A DNA stretch of 64,000 nucleotides, taken from positions 62,001 to 126,000 of the forward strand of contig BPGL01000003.1 of NCBI GenBank assembly GCA_026003015.1. Reading direction: 5' to 3'. The position numbers and the translations under genes are program-made. Position 1 is the stretch's first letter; each line of letters opens with the position of its first letter. Origin of the DNA: Actinomycetota bacterium (lineage in GTDB: Bacteria; Actinomycetota; UBA4738; HRBIN12). Positions 17,689 through 27,003 of this stretch are shown piece after piece. Under the pieces are notes generated by a model that searched no databases, was not told where the DNA came from, and worked only from the letters and a program-made list of their open reading frames with translations.

Positions 17689-20600
17689 CGCACCACCCAC
17701 AGATCGGCGTCGCGAGGCACACCGTAGAGGTCACGGACGAACGCGTCGATCTCGGCCTCGACCTCGACGAGGTGGTTCGCCTTCCCCGCATCCGCTCGCC
17801 GCTTCTCCTCGATGGCGTGTTGCGCGAGCTCCGTCAAGCGACGGTTCTGGTCGTCCGAGAGCACGGGCACGGGGATCCGACGCACATCGCCGATCTCGAT
17901 GTGCATCCGCGAGCCCAGGAAGGTTCGGAGCAAGAAGTCGACACCCTCGGAGTTCAACAGGGCCATCAGGCTCTCAGGCGTCATCCAGTCGACCCTCGGC
18001 ACGATGGTCGGAGCTTCGCTGCCGAAGATGGCTGTCCGCGGCACAGCGCGGACCCGCAGGTAACTCGCAACACGGTTCCAGGTCACGCCCTCGGTGAACC
18101 AGAGGCGCTCGTTCTGCAGGCGCGGCTTCCTCCGGCTCCTCGCGCCACGGGCGCGAGCCCGCAGCAGCCGCACCGAGCCCCTCGACCAGTCGATCACCAG
18201 CGGGGTTCTCCCGCGTCCACCGCGCCCCGAGGTAGGAGCCCGTCCCGTCCTCGTTCGTGACCTCCTGAGAGCGGTCGCCCTTCTCGAACGGTACCCAGAA
18301 CGGGCCCGAGGCGATCCCCTCGCGCCGTTCCCGCTCGCTCAGGGGTTCCGTCCGCACGTCGGCCGGGTCGGCGATGCGGAAGGTCGCCCCCTTCGGCCAC
18401 AGGCGCGAGAGCACGGCGTCGTTGTCCAGGTCGTCCCAGAGCGCGAGGAGCGCCGCCTCCCTGGACGCCCCACTCGTCCGCAGTCGCTCGTATTCGCGCA
18501 GCAGCCGCGGCTCGCGCTCGAGGAGCCGCTCCAGCAGCTCCTGGTTGGCCAGGTGCTCGGCGGCCGCATCGGTGCCCGCGATCGCACCCAGGAAGTGCTT
18601 GTCGTCGGCCGTTGCCAGCCCCTGGCCGCCCTCGATCACGTACCCAAGCAGCACCCACCGGCCGGGACGCAGGCGCTCGTACCAACCGGTCCGCTCCAGG
18701 TCGGCGATCTCGCGCTCGAGCGCCCGGGTGTTCGAGATCCGCCGCCATCCCTCCGCGGTGCCGATGCTGTCCCAGCGCTCGACTGCGGTGAACCGATCCA
18801 GCAGCTCGATCGCCTCCTTCGAGGGACGGAACAGCGGCCGGTGCGGCAGCACCCGGTAGAGCTCGCCCGGCGGGGAGAACACCTCCATCTGCCCGGCCAT
18901 CGCGACCGCGCCCGGCTCGGCTTGGAACGGCAGCGGATCCGAGGCGGATGTGAAGTCGGTCGTCGGCCGCTTGTATCCCTCCACCCAACGGAGCGCAGCG
19001 GGCGGGTCCGGGGTCTTGAGCTGCAGGACGATCACGCCGCCGTTCACCGCCTTGCCCTCGAAGCACTTCGTCCGGGCGCAGACCAGCACCTGACTGCTGC
19101 CGAACATCTCACGCCGGAGCTCCTCAGCGTCCGTGCTCGTGAAGATCGAGTCGTTGAAGATCATGCTCACGACCCCGCCCGGCTTCGTGAGCTGGCGCGC
19201 CCGACGCGCGAACAGGATCATGAGGTCGTTCGTCTCGCCGAAGTGGCGCTCGTAGTCGGCGATCCGCATCCGGTCCAGGTGTTGCGCGACCTCCTTCTTG
19301 CCGAGGTACGGCGGGTTCATGATCGTGATGTCCCACCCTCCCTCGACCCAGACGTCGGGGGCGTGGAAGCCCGGGGAGAAGATCGGGAACTCACGGTCGA
19401 AGGAGCGGAACCGCTTACGCAGCTCCTCGAGCTGTGCGAGTGCCTCGGCGCTGCGATCGCCGTGCTTGCCGGCACGGAGGAGCATCCCCTCGATCAGTTC
19501 GTTCTCGTGCTCGGCGAGCTGATCGCGGATCAGCGCCTTCTGGGCGGGATCGGTCGCAGCGAAGTACGCGTGCCGGAAGCCCTGCACCTTCGCGATGGGG
19601 AGTCCGGCCACGTCGAGGCCGAGGCCCGCCTTGCCCTCCCTGGTGTTCTGGAACTCCAGCCCGTTCACGAAGTCGGTGAGGGAGTTGGCGACGATGGTGC
19701 GGTGCTCCAGGTTCGGCAGCGGATGGGGCGCCGCTCCGGGTGGGAGGTCCACGACGAGGGACAGCCACAGGCGCAGCCGACAGAGCTCGATGGCGGTGGC
19801 GTTGATGTCGACACCGAACAGGGAGTCCTCGATCGCCTTGCGCTTCCACTGGGTGATCTCCTCGGGAACCGGGTCGACCCCCCGGACGGCGACGCGTGCG
19901 AGGCGGCGCAGGCGCACGATCTCGGACAGCATCCCGAGCAGGAACGCCCCTGAGCCGACCGCGGGGTCGAGCACCCTGATCTGCGCGATCCCGTGGTCGA
20001 GGCGCTCGGCAAGATCGACGGCCTTCTCGACCCCGAACTCATCGCTGTAGGCCTTGAGAGCCTCGTCGTCCACCACCAGCCGCCGAGCCCAGTCCTCCGA
20101 GAGGTCAAGGCGATCCTGCAGCCAGGGCACGAGCGCCTCGCGACACATGAAGTGGACGACGGCCCTGGGCGTATAGACGGTCCCCTGCTTGCGGGCCTCC
20201 TCGTCGCCGATCAGGTTCTCGAAGACCTTCCCCAGCATCTCGGGGTCGACCGCGACCTCGACCTCGTCGGGCACGTCCTCGGCGACCGTGAAGGTCCACC
20301 CACTGAGGAATCCGATGAGCCCCTCATCCAGGTCGAAGAGCTCGTCCGGGAGGGGGAGCGAGACGTCGCCGTAGTGGCGCTCGAACAGGCCCCCGTTCAG
20401 GAACGGGATCTCAGGGCCGGGGGCGTGCGGCGGGCGCTCGCCCAACGGCTTGGCGAGCGCCTCGTAGAACAGCGGCTCCAGCTCGGTCTGGTAGTAGGGA
20501 CCGCGCTTGCGGATGAACCGGTTCCGGAAGTACTCACGGTCACCGGCCAAGAGCCCCATCCGCTGTAGGAACCAGCAGAACAGCATCTGAGTGAGGATGC

Positions 20601-21243
20601 GCAGTGCCACCCGCTCGGGCCCGCCCGCCTCCTTCACCCCCACCAGGACGGCCGGGTCCGAGTCGGCGGCCCGACGGACGGCCTCCAAGAGGCCTTCGTG
20701 GCGACCTGCGAGCTCCAGGTAGAAGCGTCGGGTCACTGCCTCGACATCGAGGGCCCGATCGATCCGCTCCTGTGCCGCAGGGTCGTCACCAGCCCAGGCG
20801 AGGGAAGAGAGCACCTCGGCGTCGTGCCGTGTTGGGCTGGAGACGTCCACCTCGAGCTTGGCGACCCGGACCGCGCCCAGGACGCCGCGGATCCACGACG
20901 GCCGCACGACGATGAACCGCTCCCACCGTTGGCCCTTTCCCCGGATCCCGAGCACGCCGAGGGGCTGGTCGTGGAAGTTCTGCAGGAGGCACCTGCCGAG
21001 CGTCCTCAACGACCGGGGCCGCGACGGGAGCTCCGCGATGAAGACGGCCGAGCCCCTCGAGCTGCCCGGGGAGCTCTTCAGAACCCGGTTCGCGGCGAGC
21101 GACCCCAGGCCAAGCTCTTGGGCGTCGATGCTGCGCGGAGAACCCCGAAACCCGAGTTCCTGAAGGAGCTCGACAGCCCCGTCCAGGCCGGTCACGGCCC
21201 TCAGTCGCGAGGGGGTCAACACGATGCGCGGAGCATAATCCAC
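17685..21243 (-). pseudogene. N6-adenine DNA methylase (Eco57I/DISARM-like), one frame shift
   Basis: A long DNA methylase of about 1180 residues. Motif I (DPAVGSGAFLLGML) and motif IV (NPPYLGKKEV) identify an N6-adenine enzyme; about 380 residues precede the catalytic core and a target-recognition-like region follows. One extra C in a C-run near 18198 separates the main frame from the last 170 residues, which end DLWVVR. Removing it restores continuity (ENP then LVIDWSRG). GTG 21243 is a candidate start; GTG 21222, nine bases after TATGCT, would be a leaderless alternative. It is the first gene of the operon with the helicase, and its 5' end is duplicated at 49.16 kb. Confidence 0.75.
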
Positions 21244-21291
21244 GCCCCCGACGCCGCGGGCCACCGCACCTTGTGGCACCGAGAGGGCGTA

Positions 21292-21368
21292 TGGTGGAGG
21301 TGAGCGGATTTGAACCGCCGACCCCTGCCGTGCGAAGGCAGTGCTCTACCGGACTGAGCTACACCCCC
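21292..21368 (-). tRNA. tRNA-Ala (anticodon CGC), CCA encoded
   Basis: The reverse strand folds as a complete cloverleaf. The acceptor stem GGGGGTG pairs with CACCTCC and contains the G3-U70 pair that is the alanine identity element. The D arm has AGCTCAGTCCGGTAGAGC, the anticodon stem-loop is CTGCC-TTCGCAC-GGCAG with anticodon CGC, and the T arm carries GGTTCAAATCC. The 3' ACCA is encoded. It lies 49 bases upstream of the methylase gene, at the edge of the defence island. Confidence 0.95.
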
Positions 21369-21408
21369 GTTGCCCGGCCAGGGTAGCAGCGCGCGCCGGC
21401 GCCGGCCG

Positions 21409-22056
21409 TTACTCGCCGCGAAGGGCCCGCGCGTGGCGGTCGAGGGCGTCGCGGAGGTCCCGCTGGACGACGGCGATCGACAGCTCGCCCCGGGTCTTCT
21501 CGATCAAGGAGCGAGCGACGTCGGTCGCGCGGCGCAGGTTCATGGTGATCGCGTCCGGGTAGTCCATCGTGACGAGGACCCCGAACAGCTCCTCCAGGCG
21601 GGCGAGCACCCGCTCGGCCGGATCGACCCGTCCGGCGCGCAGCAGATCCAGCACGTGGCGACGCCCCTCCCCGATCGCCTCGGCCAGGCCGTTCAGGTAC
21701 GGCGCGTCGCCCACGCCGAGCGCCCCGGGGCGCGGCAGCTCGGCGCCTCTCACGAGCGCCAGCACGATGCAGGCCTCGGCGTGCTCCTTCTCCGCGTCGA
21801 GCACCGGGCCGGCGAACCGCAGGCCGGGGTGCGCCTCGAGGGCTCCGGTGGCCTCGGCGAGCGCCGCGCGCGAGGTCGCGATCAGCTCCTCGGCCGCCTC
21901 GAGCTCGCCTCGGTGGATCGCGCGGATCGCGTTCGCGCTCGCGCGGATCGACCGTCGAGCGGCCGGCAGCGCCCGCTCCCGGGCCTCGTTCGTCCGATCC
22001 AGGCGCTCCTGCAGCTCGAGCGCGAGCGCCTGCGGGTCGGGGATCTCCTCGCTCAC
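21409..22056 (-). CDS. Translin-like protein
   Basis: A 215-residue, all-helical protein. The C-terminal motif TMDYPDAITMNLRRATDVARSLIEKTRG is the signature of the translin family as found in archaea and some bacteria, often labelled haloacid dehalogenase in databases. Eukaryotic translin binds RNA and single-stranded DNA; the bacterial role is unknown. The GTG at 22056 is chosen because the helical bundle starts there. It overlaps no neighbour and is in line with the membrane protein gene upstream. Confidence 0.7.
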   Translation of the reverse strand: MSEEIPDPQALALELQERLDRTNEARERALPAARRSIRASANAIRAIHRGELEAAEELIATSRAALAEATGALEAHPGLRFAGPVLDAEKEHAEACIVLALVRGAELPRPGALGVGDAPYLNGLAEAIGEGRRHVLDLLRAGRVDPAERVLARLEELFGVLVTMDYPDAITMNLRRATDVARSLIEKTRGELSIAVVQRDLRDALDRHARALRGE

Positions 22057-22094
22057 CGCCGGTCGCCCACCACGCCCACCGCAGGCGGCTCTGT

Positions 22095-22628
22095 TCAGGC
22101 GCCGACCGAGGCGGCGGGCCGCACCACGACGTGGACGAGGTCCGTCTCGTCGACCACCGGGGGCGGCCACGGTGCGGCGGCGGGCTCGGGCGCTGCACGA
22201 GCGGACGTCGCCGGGAACGGGCGCGCGGGCGGCCCAGCCCGTTCCCTGGCCTTGATCGAGCGCAACAGCCACCCGTACCCGAGGAGCACCACGACGAGCG
22301 CGGCCGTCGCGAACCACATGGCCCGCAGCGGCGGGACGGCCCCGATCAGCCCGGTGATGCCGATCGCCTCGAGCAGCCCCACGAAGACGCGGCGTCGACG
22401 CTCCCGGGCGCGCGCCCGACGCCGCTCGGCGGCGCCGACGAACCGCACGCCCTTGCGCGGGGTGACGATCCAGCGACCGCCCGTCCCGTGCACCTCCGAG
22501 TACGCCAACAGCTCCAACCCCCGCTCGAACGCGTCCACCGACCCGGTCGTCGACCGCCACCGCCCGCCCCGCGGCAGCAGGAACGCGAGCCACATGATGC
22601 CTAACGCGACGAGTGGCAACCACTCCAC
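22095..22628 (-). CDS. Two-helix membrane protein of unknown function
   Basis: A 177-residue protein. It begins with a membrane helix (VEWLPLVALGIMWLAFLLP), followed by a cytosolic stretch rich in Arg (ERRRARARERRRR), a second helical hairpin at about 105-140 and a Pro/Ala-rich tail. The GTG at 22628 is preferred over an ATG 57 bases upstream because GGAGG lies eight bases before it. No family was recognised. Confidence 0.6.
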   Translation of the reverse strand: MEWLPLVALGIMWLAFLLPRGGRWRSTTGSVDAFERGLELLAYSEVHGTGGRWIVTPRKGVRFVGAAERRRARARERRRRVFVGLLEAIGITGLIGAVPPLRAMWFATAALVVVLLGYGWLLRSIKARERAGPPARPFPATSARAAPEPAAAPWPPPVVDETDLVHVVVRPAASVGA

Positions 22629-22761
22629 GCGCCCGGCCTCCGGTTGTTCATCGGGGAAGTGCTCTCCACCATGGTGGGCTGGCACCGGACCGTACCACTA
22701 CATGTGGGGCCGGGAAAGCACATCCGTGTGATTCCGTCGGACGGGCGCTTCGGGGCGCTGC

Positions 22762-23238
22762 TCAGCCCTCGGCGCGGTAGGTGCCGCTGCGCCCGCCCGA
22801 TTTCGCGAGCAGGCGAACGCCCTCGATCCGGGCCGCTCGATCGAGGACCTTCGTCGTGTCGTACAGCGACAGCGCCGCCACGCACGCGGCGGTCAGCGCC
22901 TCCATCTCGACGCCCGTGCGGTCGACCGCGCGCACGGTCGCCGTCACGCGCACCCGCCCCGCCGCGCGGTCGGGCTCGACCGCGACGTCGGCCCCGGTGA
23001 TCCGCACCGGGTGGCAGTGCGGGAGCAGGTCGGGCGTGCGCTTGAGGCCCGCGAGACCCGCGATCTTCGCGCTCTCGATCGGCGAGCCCTTGACTGTGCC
23101 CGACGCGAGGGCCGCGACCGCCTCGGGCGTGGTGACGAGCCATGCCTCGGCGATCGCCTCGCGCTGGGTCTCCTCCTTCGGTCCGACCTCGACGATCCGA
23201 GCGATGCCGTCGGGGGCCACGGGGTCGGTCGGACCCAC
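22762..23238 (-). CDS. moaC: Cyclic pyranopterin monophosphate synthase MoaC
   Basis: A 158-residue enzyme of molybdenum cofactor synthesis; it converts 3',8-cyclo-GTP to cyclic pyranopterin monophosphate after MoaA. Family signatures are visible: KGSPIESAKIAGLAGLKRT, LLPHCHPVRITG (substrate-binding His), and VEMEALTAACVAALSLYD with the catalytic KSGG near the C-terminus. The GTG start lies right at the stop of moeA, giving a moeA-moaC operon. Confidence 0.93.
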   Translation of the reverse strand: MGPTDPVAPDGIARIVEVGPKEETQREAIAEAWLVTTPEAVAALASGTVKGSPIESAKIAGLAGLKRTPDLLPHCHPVRITGADVAVEPDRAAGRVRVTATVRAVDRTGVEMEALTAACVAALSLYDTTKVLDRAARIEGVRLLAKSGGRSGTYRAEG

Positions 23239-23239
23239 G

Positions 23240-24511
23240 CTAGTCCTCCGAGGAGCGGAACAGCATGACCCGCACGCTCGACCCCGCCGGCGCGACCCCC
23301 ACGCCCGGCGGGATCATCGCCAGGCCGTTGGCGCGCGCGAGCGTCGCGATGAGGTTCGACCCGCGCCCGCCGGTCGGGGTCGCGACCCAGCCGTCCTCGC
23401 CGCGAGCCACCCGGACGCGCACGTACTGGAGCTTGCCGACGGGGCCTCGGACCTCTTCGGCGAGCGTGGCCGTGACCTCGGGCCGTCGCAGCTGGGACCG
23501 CCCCATCATCTTCAGCAGGGCCGGACGGACGAACACCTCGAAGCTCACGAACACGCTCACGGGGTTGCCCGGGAGCCCGAAGAACGGCTTGTCGCCCACG
23601 TGCCCGAACCCCTGCGGCATCCCGGGCTGCATCGCGACCCGGTAGAACGAGACGTCGCCTCGCTGGAAGAACGCCGCCTTCACGACGTCGCGCTCGCCGA
23701 CCGAGACCCCGCCGGAGGACACGAACGCGTCGGCCTGCAGGTCGAACGACAGCACGGTCTCGCGAAGCTCGTCGACGTCGTCGCGCACGATCCCCGCGAG
23801 GATCGGGACGCCGCCCGCCTCGCGGACCGCACCGAAGAGCGTGTAGGCGTTGGCGTCGCGGATCTGCCCGAAGCGAGGCTCGGTCGTCGGCGGCACGAGC
23901 TCGTCGCCCGTGGACAGGATCACGACGCGGGGACGCGGGTGCACGAGGGGGTGCGGCACGCCGGCCGACGCGAGCAGGCCGAGCTCCGGCGCGCCCAGCC
24001 GCATCCCCTTGCGCACGATCGGGTCGCCGCGGCGCACGTCCTCTCCCTGCGGCCGGACGTGACGCCCCGCGACGACGGCCTCGAAGATGCGCACGAGGTC
24101 CCCGCCGTCGTCGGCGTTCTCGACCGGCACGACGGCGTCGCCCCCCGCCGGGACGGGCGCGCCGGTGGCGATCCGCACCGCCTCGCCGCTGCCGACGGTG
24201 ACCTCCGGCCGGCGGCCGATCATCGCCCGACCCACGACCTTGAGCTCCACCGGGCGCTCCGGCGACGCGCCCACGACGTCGGCGGCGCGCACGGCGAAGC
24301 CGTCCATCGCCGAGGACGGGAACGAGGGCAGGTCCGTCGGCGAGCGGATCTCCTCGGCCGCCACGCACCCGTACGCCTCGCTGATCGGCAGCTCCAGGGG
24401 GGTGAGGGGCTGGATCTGCGACAGGACGCGCTCGAGCGCCTCATCGACGGCGAGCAGCCCCTCGCCGGAGTCGTGGTCGTGCAGCCGGCGGTCCTCGGAG
24501 CCCGACATCAC
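23240..24511 (-). CDS. moeA: Molybdopterin molybdenumtransferase MoeA
   Basis: A 423-residue enzyme that inserts molybdate into adenylated molybdopterin. LPSFPSSAMDGFAVRAAD is the conserved domain I/III signature, STGDELVPP and SSGGVSVGERD lie in the MPT-binding domain, and LPGNPVSVFVSFEVFVRP is the usual C-terminal motif. Length is normal. It precedes moaC with one base between stop and start, so both are expressed together; a MobA-like gene lies at the window start. Confidence 0.93.
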   Translation of the reverse strand: MMSGSEDRRLHDHDSGEGLLAVDEALERVLSQIQPLTPLELPISEAYGCVAAEEIRSPTDLPSFPSSAMDGFAVRAADVVGASPERPVELKVVGRAMIGRRPEVTVGSGEAVRIATGAPVPAGGDAVVPVENADDGGDLVRIFEAVVAGRHVRPQGEDVRRGDPIVRKGMRLGAPELGLLASAGVPHPLVHPRPRVVILSTGDELVPPTTEPRFGQIRDANAYTLFGAVREAGGVPILAGIVRDDVDELRETVLSFDLQADAFVSSGGVSVGERDVVKAAFFQRGDVSFYRVAMQPGMPQGFGHVGDKPFFGLPGNPVSVFVSFEVFVRPALLKMMGRSQLRRPEVTATLAEEVRGPVGKLQYVRVRVARGEDGWVATPTGGRGSNLIATLARANGLAMIPPGVGVAPAGSSVRVMLFRSSED

Positions 24512-24563
24512 CGGCAGTCTAGCCGCGCGGCGAGCGGCGCCCGGCCGCGGGCTGCGCCGCCGG

Positions 24564-25442
24564 TCACACGAGCTTGCGACGCTGCGCGAAGTCCCAGAGC
24601 CAGTCGCGGAACGCCGGACCGACGTCCTCCCGCTCGACGGCGAGCTCGACGGTGGCCTTGAGGTAGTCGAGGGGGTTGCCGACGTCGAAGCGCCCCTCGT
24701 CGAACCGGTACGCGTAGACCGCCTGTTCCTGCGCGAGCAGGTTGATCGCGTCGGTGAGCTGGAGCTCCCCGCCCGACCCCGGGGTGATCCGGTCCAAGAC
24801 GTCGAAGATCTCGGGGGTGAACACGTAGCGCCCGATCACCGCGACGTTGGAGGGGGCGCGCTCCGGATCGGGTTTCTCGATCACCGAGACCACGCGATCG
24901 AGGTGGTCCTCCACCCGTTCGGGCTCGATGCACCCGTAGGACGCGATGTCGGGCTTGGGGACCTCCATGCCGGCGATCACGCTGCGACCGTACTTCCCGT
25001 GAACGCGAAGCATCTCGGCGAGCAACGGAGCCGACGGATGGATCAGGTCGTCGGCGAGCAGGACCGCGAAGGGTTCGTCGCCCACGTGCGCTCGAGCGAG
25101 CGAGACGGCGTGCCCGAGGCCGAGCGGCTCTTGCTGGCGCACAACGTGGACCTGCGCCAGTCGCGAGATCGCGCGGATCGCCTCCAACTGCTCGGTCTTG
25201 CCCTTCGCCTCGAGGAAGCCCTCGAGCTCGGGCGATCGATCGAAGTGGTCCTCGATCGCCACCTGGCCGCGTCCGGCGACGACCAAGACGTCGTGCAGCC
25301 CAACCCGCGCGGCCTCCTCCACGACGAGCTGGATCGCCGGCACGTCGACGATCGGGATCATCGCCTTGGGCTGCGCCTTCGTGGCCGGCAGGAAGCGCGT
25401 CCCCAGCCCGGCCGCGGGGATCACGGCCTTGCGAACGATCAC
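24564..25442 (-). CDS. galU: UTP-glucose-1-phosphate uridylyltransferase
   Basis: A 292-residue enzyme making UDP-glucose from UTP and glucose-1-phosphate for cell-envelope polysaccharides. The nucleotide-binding signature AAGLGTRFLPATKAQPKAM, the KTEQLEAI region, LLADDLI and EGRFDVGNPLDYLKA are all present. The start is GTG 25442, with AAGGAGG at seven bases; the open frame upstream is not conserved. It is divergent from fmdB. Confidence 0.93.
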   Translation of the reverse strand: MIVRKAVIPAAGLGTRFLPATKAQPKAMIPIVDVPAIQLVVEEAARVGLHDVLVVAGRGQVAIEDHFDRSPELEGFLEAKGKTEQLEAIRAISRLAQVHVVRQQEPLGLGHAVSLARAHVGDEPFAVLLADDLIHPSAPLLAEMLRVHGKYGRSVIAGMEVPKPDIASYGCIEPERVEDHLDRVVSVIEKPDPERAPSNVAVIGRYVFTPEIFDVLDRITPGSGGELQLTDAINLLAQEQAVYAYRFDEGRFDVGNPLDYLKATVELAVEREDVGPAFRDWLWDFAQRRKLV

Positions 25443-25569
25443 CTCGCACCTCCTTCCCGGCCCTCCGCGGGAAGGCGAGGATAGGGGGTGCGGCGCGCTT
25501 CGGCCAGTCCGACGGCCGGGGGAGGCCTGCCGCACCACCCCCGCGCCCGAAGCTATGCTGCCTCGAGCC

Positions 25570-25896
25570 ATGCCAACGTACGAGTACGCGTGTCGCAGCT
25601 GCGCACACCGCTTCGAGGTACACCAGGCGATGAGCGATCCGCCGCTGACCACCTGCCCGGACTGCGGCGGGGAGCTCCGCAAGGTCTTCGCCCCCCCGGC
25701 GATCACGTTCAAGGGCTCGGGCTTCTACGCGACCGACCACGGGAAGCGCAAGGCCGCGGGGTCCGACGACGGCTCGACGGGGTCGAAGGGCGGGGCCGCC
25801 GCGTCGGAGGGCGGAGCGCCGGCCGGCACGGGCGCGACGTCGGACGCAGGGTCGACGCCGACGGCCGGTGACACGTCCTCGAAGGAGGCCTCGTGA
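25570..25896 (+). CDS. FmdB-type zinc ribbon protein
   Basis: A 108-residue protein. Residues 1-45 form the FmdB zinc ribbon with Cys8, Cys11, Cys29 and Cys32 (YEYACRSCAH and TTCPDCGG). The conserved ITFKGSGFYATD follows, then a low-complexity Gly/Ser/Ala/Thr tail. FmdB proteins are putative regulators of unknown target, commonly beside nucleoside or amide enzymes. The stop overlaps the GTG of the phosphorylase gene, so the two are coupled. TATGCT lies ten bases before the ATG. Confidence 0.85.
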   Translation: MPTYEYACRSCAHRFEVHQAMSDPPLTTCPDCGGELRKVFAPPAITFKGSGFYATDHGKRKAAGSDDGSTGSKGGAAASEGGAPAGTGATSDAGSTPTAGDTSSKEAS

Positions 25897-26681
25897 CGCG
25901 CGCCGAGATCGGCGTGTTCGGCGGCTCCGGCTTCTACGGCTTCCTCGAGGACACCGAGACGGTCGAGATCTCGACGCCCTACGGAGCGCCGAGCGCGCCC
26001 CCGGTGATCGGCGAGGTCGGCGGGCGGCGCGTGGCGTTCATCCCCCGCCACGGCGCCGACCATCGGCTCCCGCCCCACCGGATCCCGTACCGGGCGAACC
26101 TGTGGGCGATGCGGGAGCTCGGCGTCGAGCGGATCTTCGGCCCGTGCGCCTGTGGGTCGCTGCAGCCGGGCGTCGCCCCCGGGGACTTCGTGATCTGCGA
26201 CCAGGTCGTGGACCGGACGCGCTCGCGGCCGCACACGTTCTACGACGAGGCGCCGGTCACCCACATCTCGTTCGCCGACCCCTACTGCGAGGCGCTGCGC
26301 GGCGTCCTGATCGAGCAGGGCCGCGCGCTCGGCGTGCCGATCCACGAGCGCGGCACCGTCGTCGTGATCGAGGGGCCGCGGTTCTCCACCCGGGCGGAGT
26401 CCGCCTGGTTCGCGAGCGCCGGGTGGGAGGTGATCAACATGACGCAGTACCCCGAGTGCGTGCTCGCGCGCGAGCTGGAGATCTGCTACGCGACGATCGC
26501 GCTCATCACCGACTACGACGTCGGGGCGGGCGACGTGCCGCCGGTGACGAACGAGGAGGTGATCCGCGTGTTCGAGCGGAACAACGCTCGGCTGCGGGAG
26601 CTGCTGTTCGCCGCGATCCCCGCCGTCCCCGAACGCCGGGACTGCGCCTGCGCCACCGCGCTCGAGGGCGCGACCTTCTGA
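25893..26681 (+). CDS. mtnP: S-methyl-5'-thioadenosine phosphorylase
   Basis: A 262-residue purine nucleoside phosphorylase family enzyme that cleaves methylthioadenosine to adenine and methylthioribose-1-phosphate in methionine salvage. Phosphate-binding GGSGFYGF, RHGADHRLPPHRIPYRANLW, IEGPRFSTRAES, and the substrate loop NMTQYPECVLARELEICYA are typical of MTAP. Length is normal. It starts with GTG overlapping the fmdB stop, and is followed by a small hypothetical gene. Confidence 0.9.
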   Translation: MTRAEIGVFGGSGFYGFLEDTETVEISTPYGAPSAPPVIGEVGGRRVAFIPRHGADHRLPPHRIPYRANLWAMRELGVERIFGPCACGSLQPGVAPGDFVICDQVVDRTRSRPHTFYDEAPVTHISFADPYCEALRGVLIEQGRALGVPIHERGTVVVIEGPRFSTRAESAWFASAGWEVINMTQYPECVLARELEICYATIALITDYDVGAGDVPPVTNEEVIRVFERNNARLRELLFAAIPAVPERRDCACATALEGATF

Positions 26682-26692
26682 GGGGCCGGGAC

Positions 26693-26893
26693 GTGGCCCG
26701 CGAGCTCGTCCGGGTCGAGCTGGCGTTCGTGACCGACGAGGACGCCGAGGCGCTCGGGGATCGGATCCGTGAGGCCGTCGCGCTGATCGTGGGCCGTGAG
26801 CGCCTCGAGGAGTTCCGCGTCCGCCGGCTCCCCCTCGAGCCCCCGAGGCCCGGCCCGCAGCGCGGCCCCGGCGCGGCCTCCTCCGGGGTCTGA
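26693..26893 (+). CDS. Small hypothetical protein
   Basis: A 66-residue protein starting with GTG at 26693, behind a GAGGGGCCGGG ribosome-site-like run and 11 bases after the mtnP stop. The first 48 residues are charged and look like a small alpha-beta domain (VRVELAFVTDEDAEALGDRI); the rest is Pro/Arg-rich. It is probably co-expressed with fmdB-mtnP. No family recognised. Confidence 0.5.
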   Translation: MARELVRVELAFVTDEDAEALGDRIREAVALIVGRERLEEFRVRRLPLEPPRPGPQRGPGAASSGV

Positions 26894-26954
26894 CGACGTC
26901 GCCGGTCGCCGGGGGCGGATCGCCGGAGCCCCGCGGGGTTCCGGATCCCCAGGA

Positions 26955-26970
26955 TGTGACGTCCGTCACG
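26955..26970 (+). promoter_or_regulatory. CRP-like operator at -41.5
   Basis: TGTGACGTCCGTCACG matches the CRP consensus TGTGA-N6-TCACA at nine of ten half-site bases and is palindromic. Downstream, TAGCGT (26992-26997) is followed after six bases by the GTG at 27004. If that transcript is leaderless, the operator centre is at -41.5, the class II CRP activation position. A Crp/Fnr regulator is encoded at 4286-5062, but no direct link is shown. Confidence 0.5.
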
Positions 26971-27003
26971 GTCCGGCGGCTCCCCCGTGGGTAGCGTCGC
27001 GGC

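Noticed and set aside
14365..21243. Standard DISARM or BREX system
   Set aside because: DrmA, DrmB, BrxC and PglZ homologues are all absent; only helicase, PLD and methylase parts are present.
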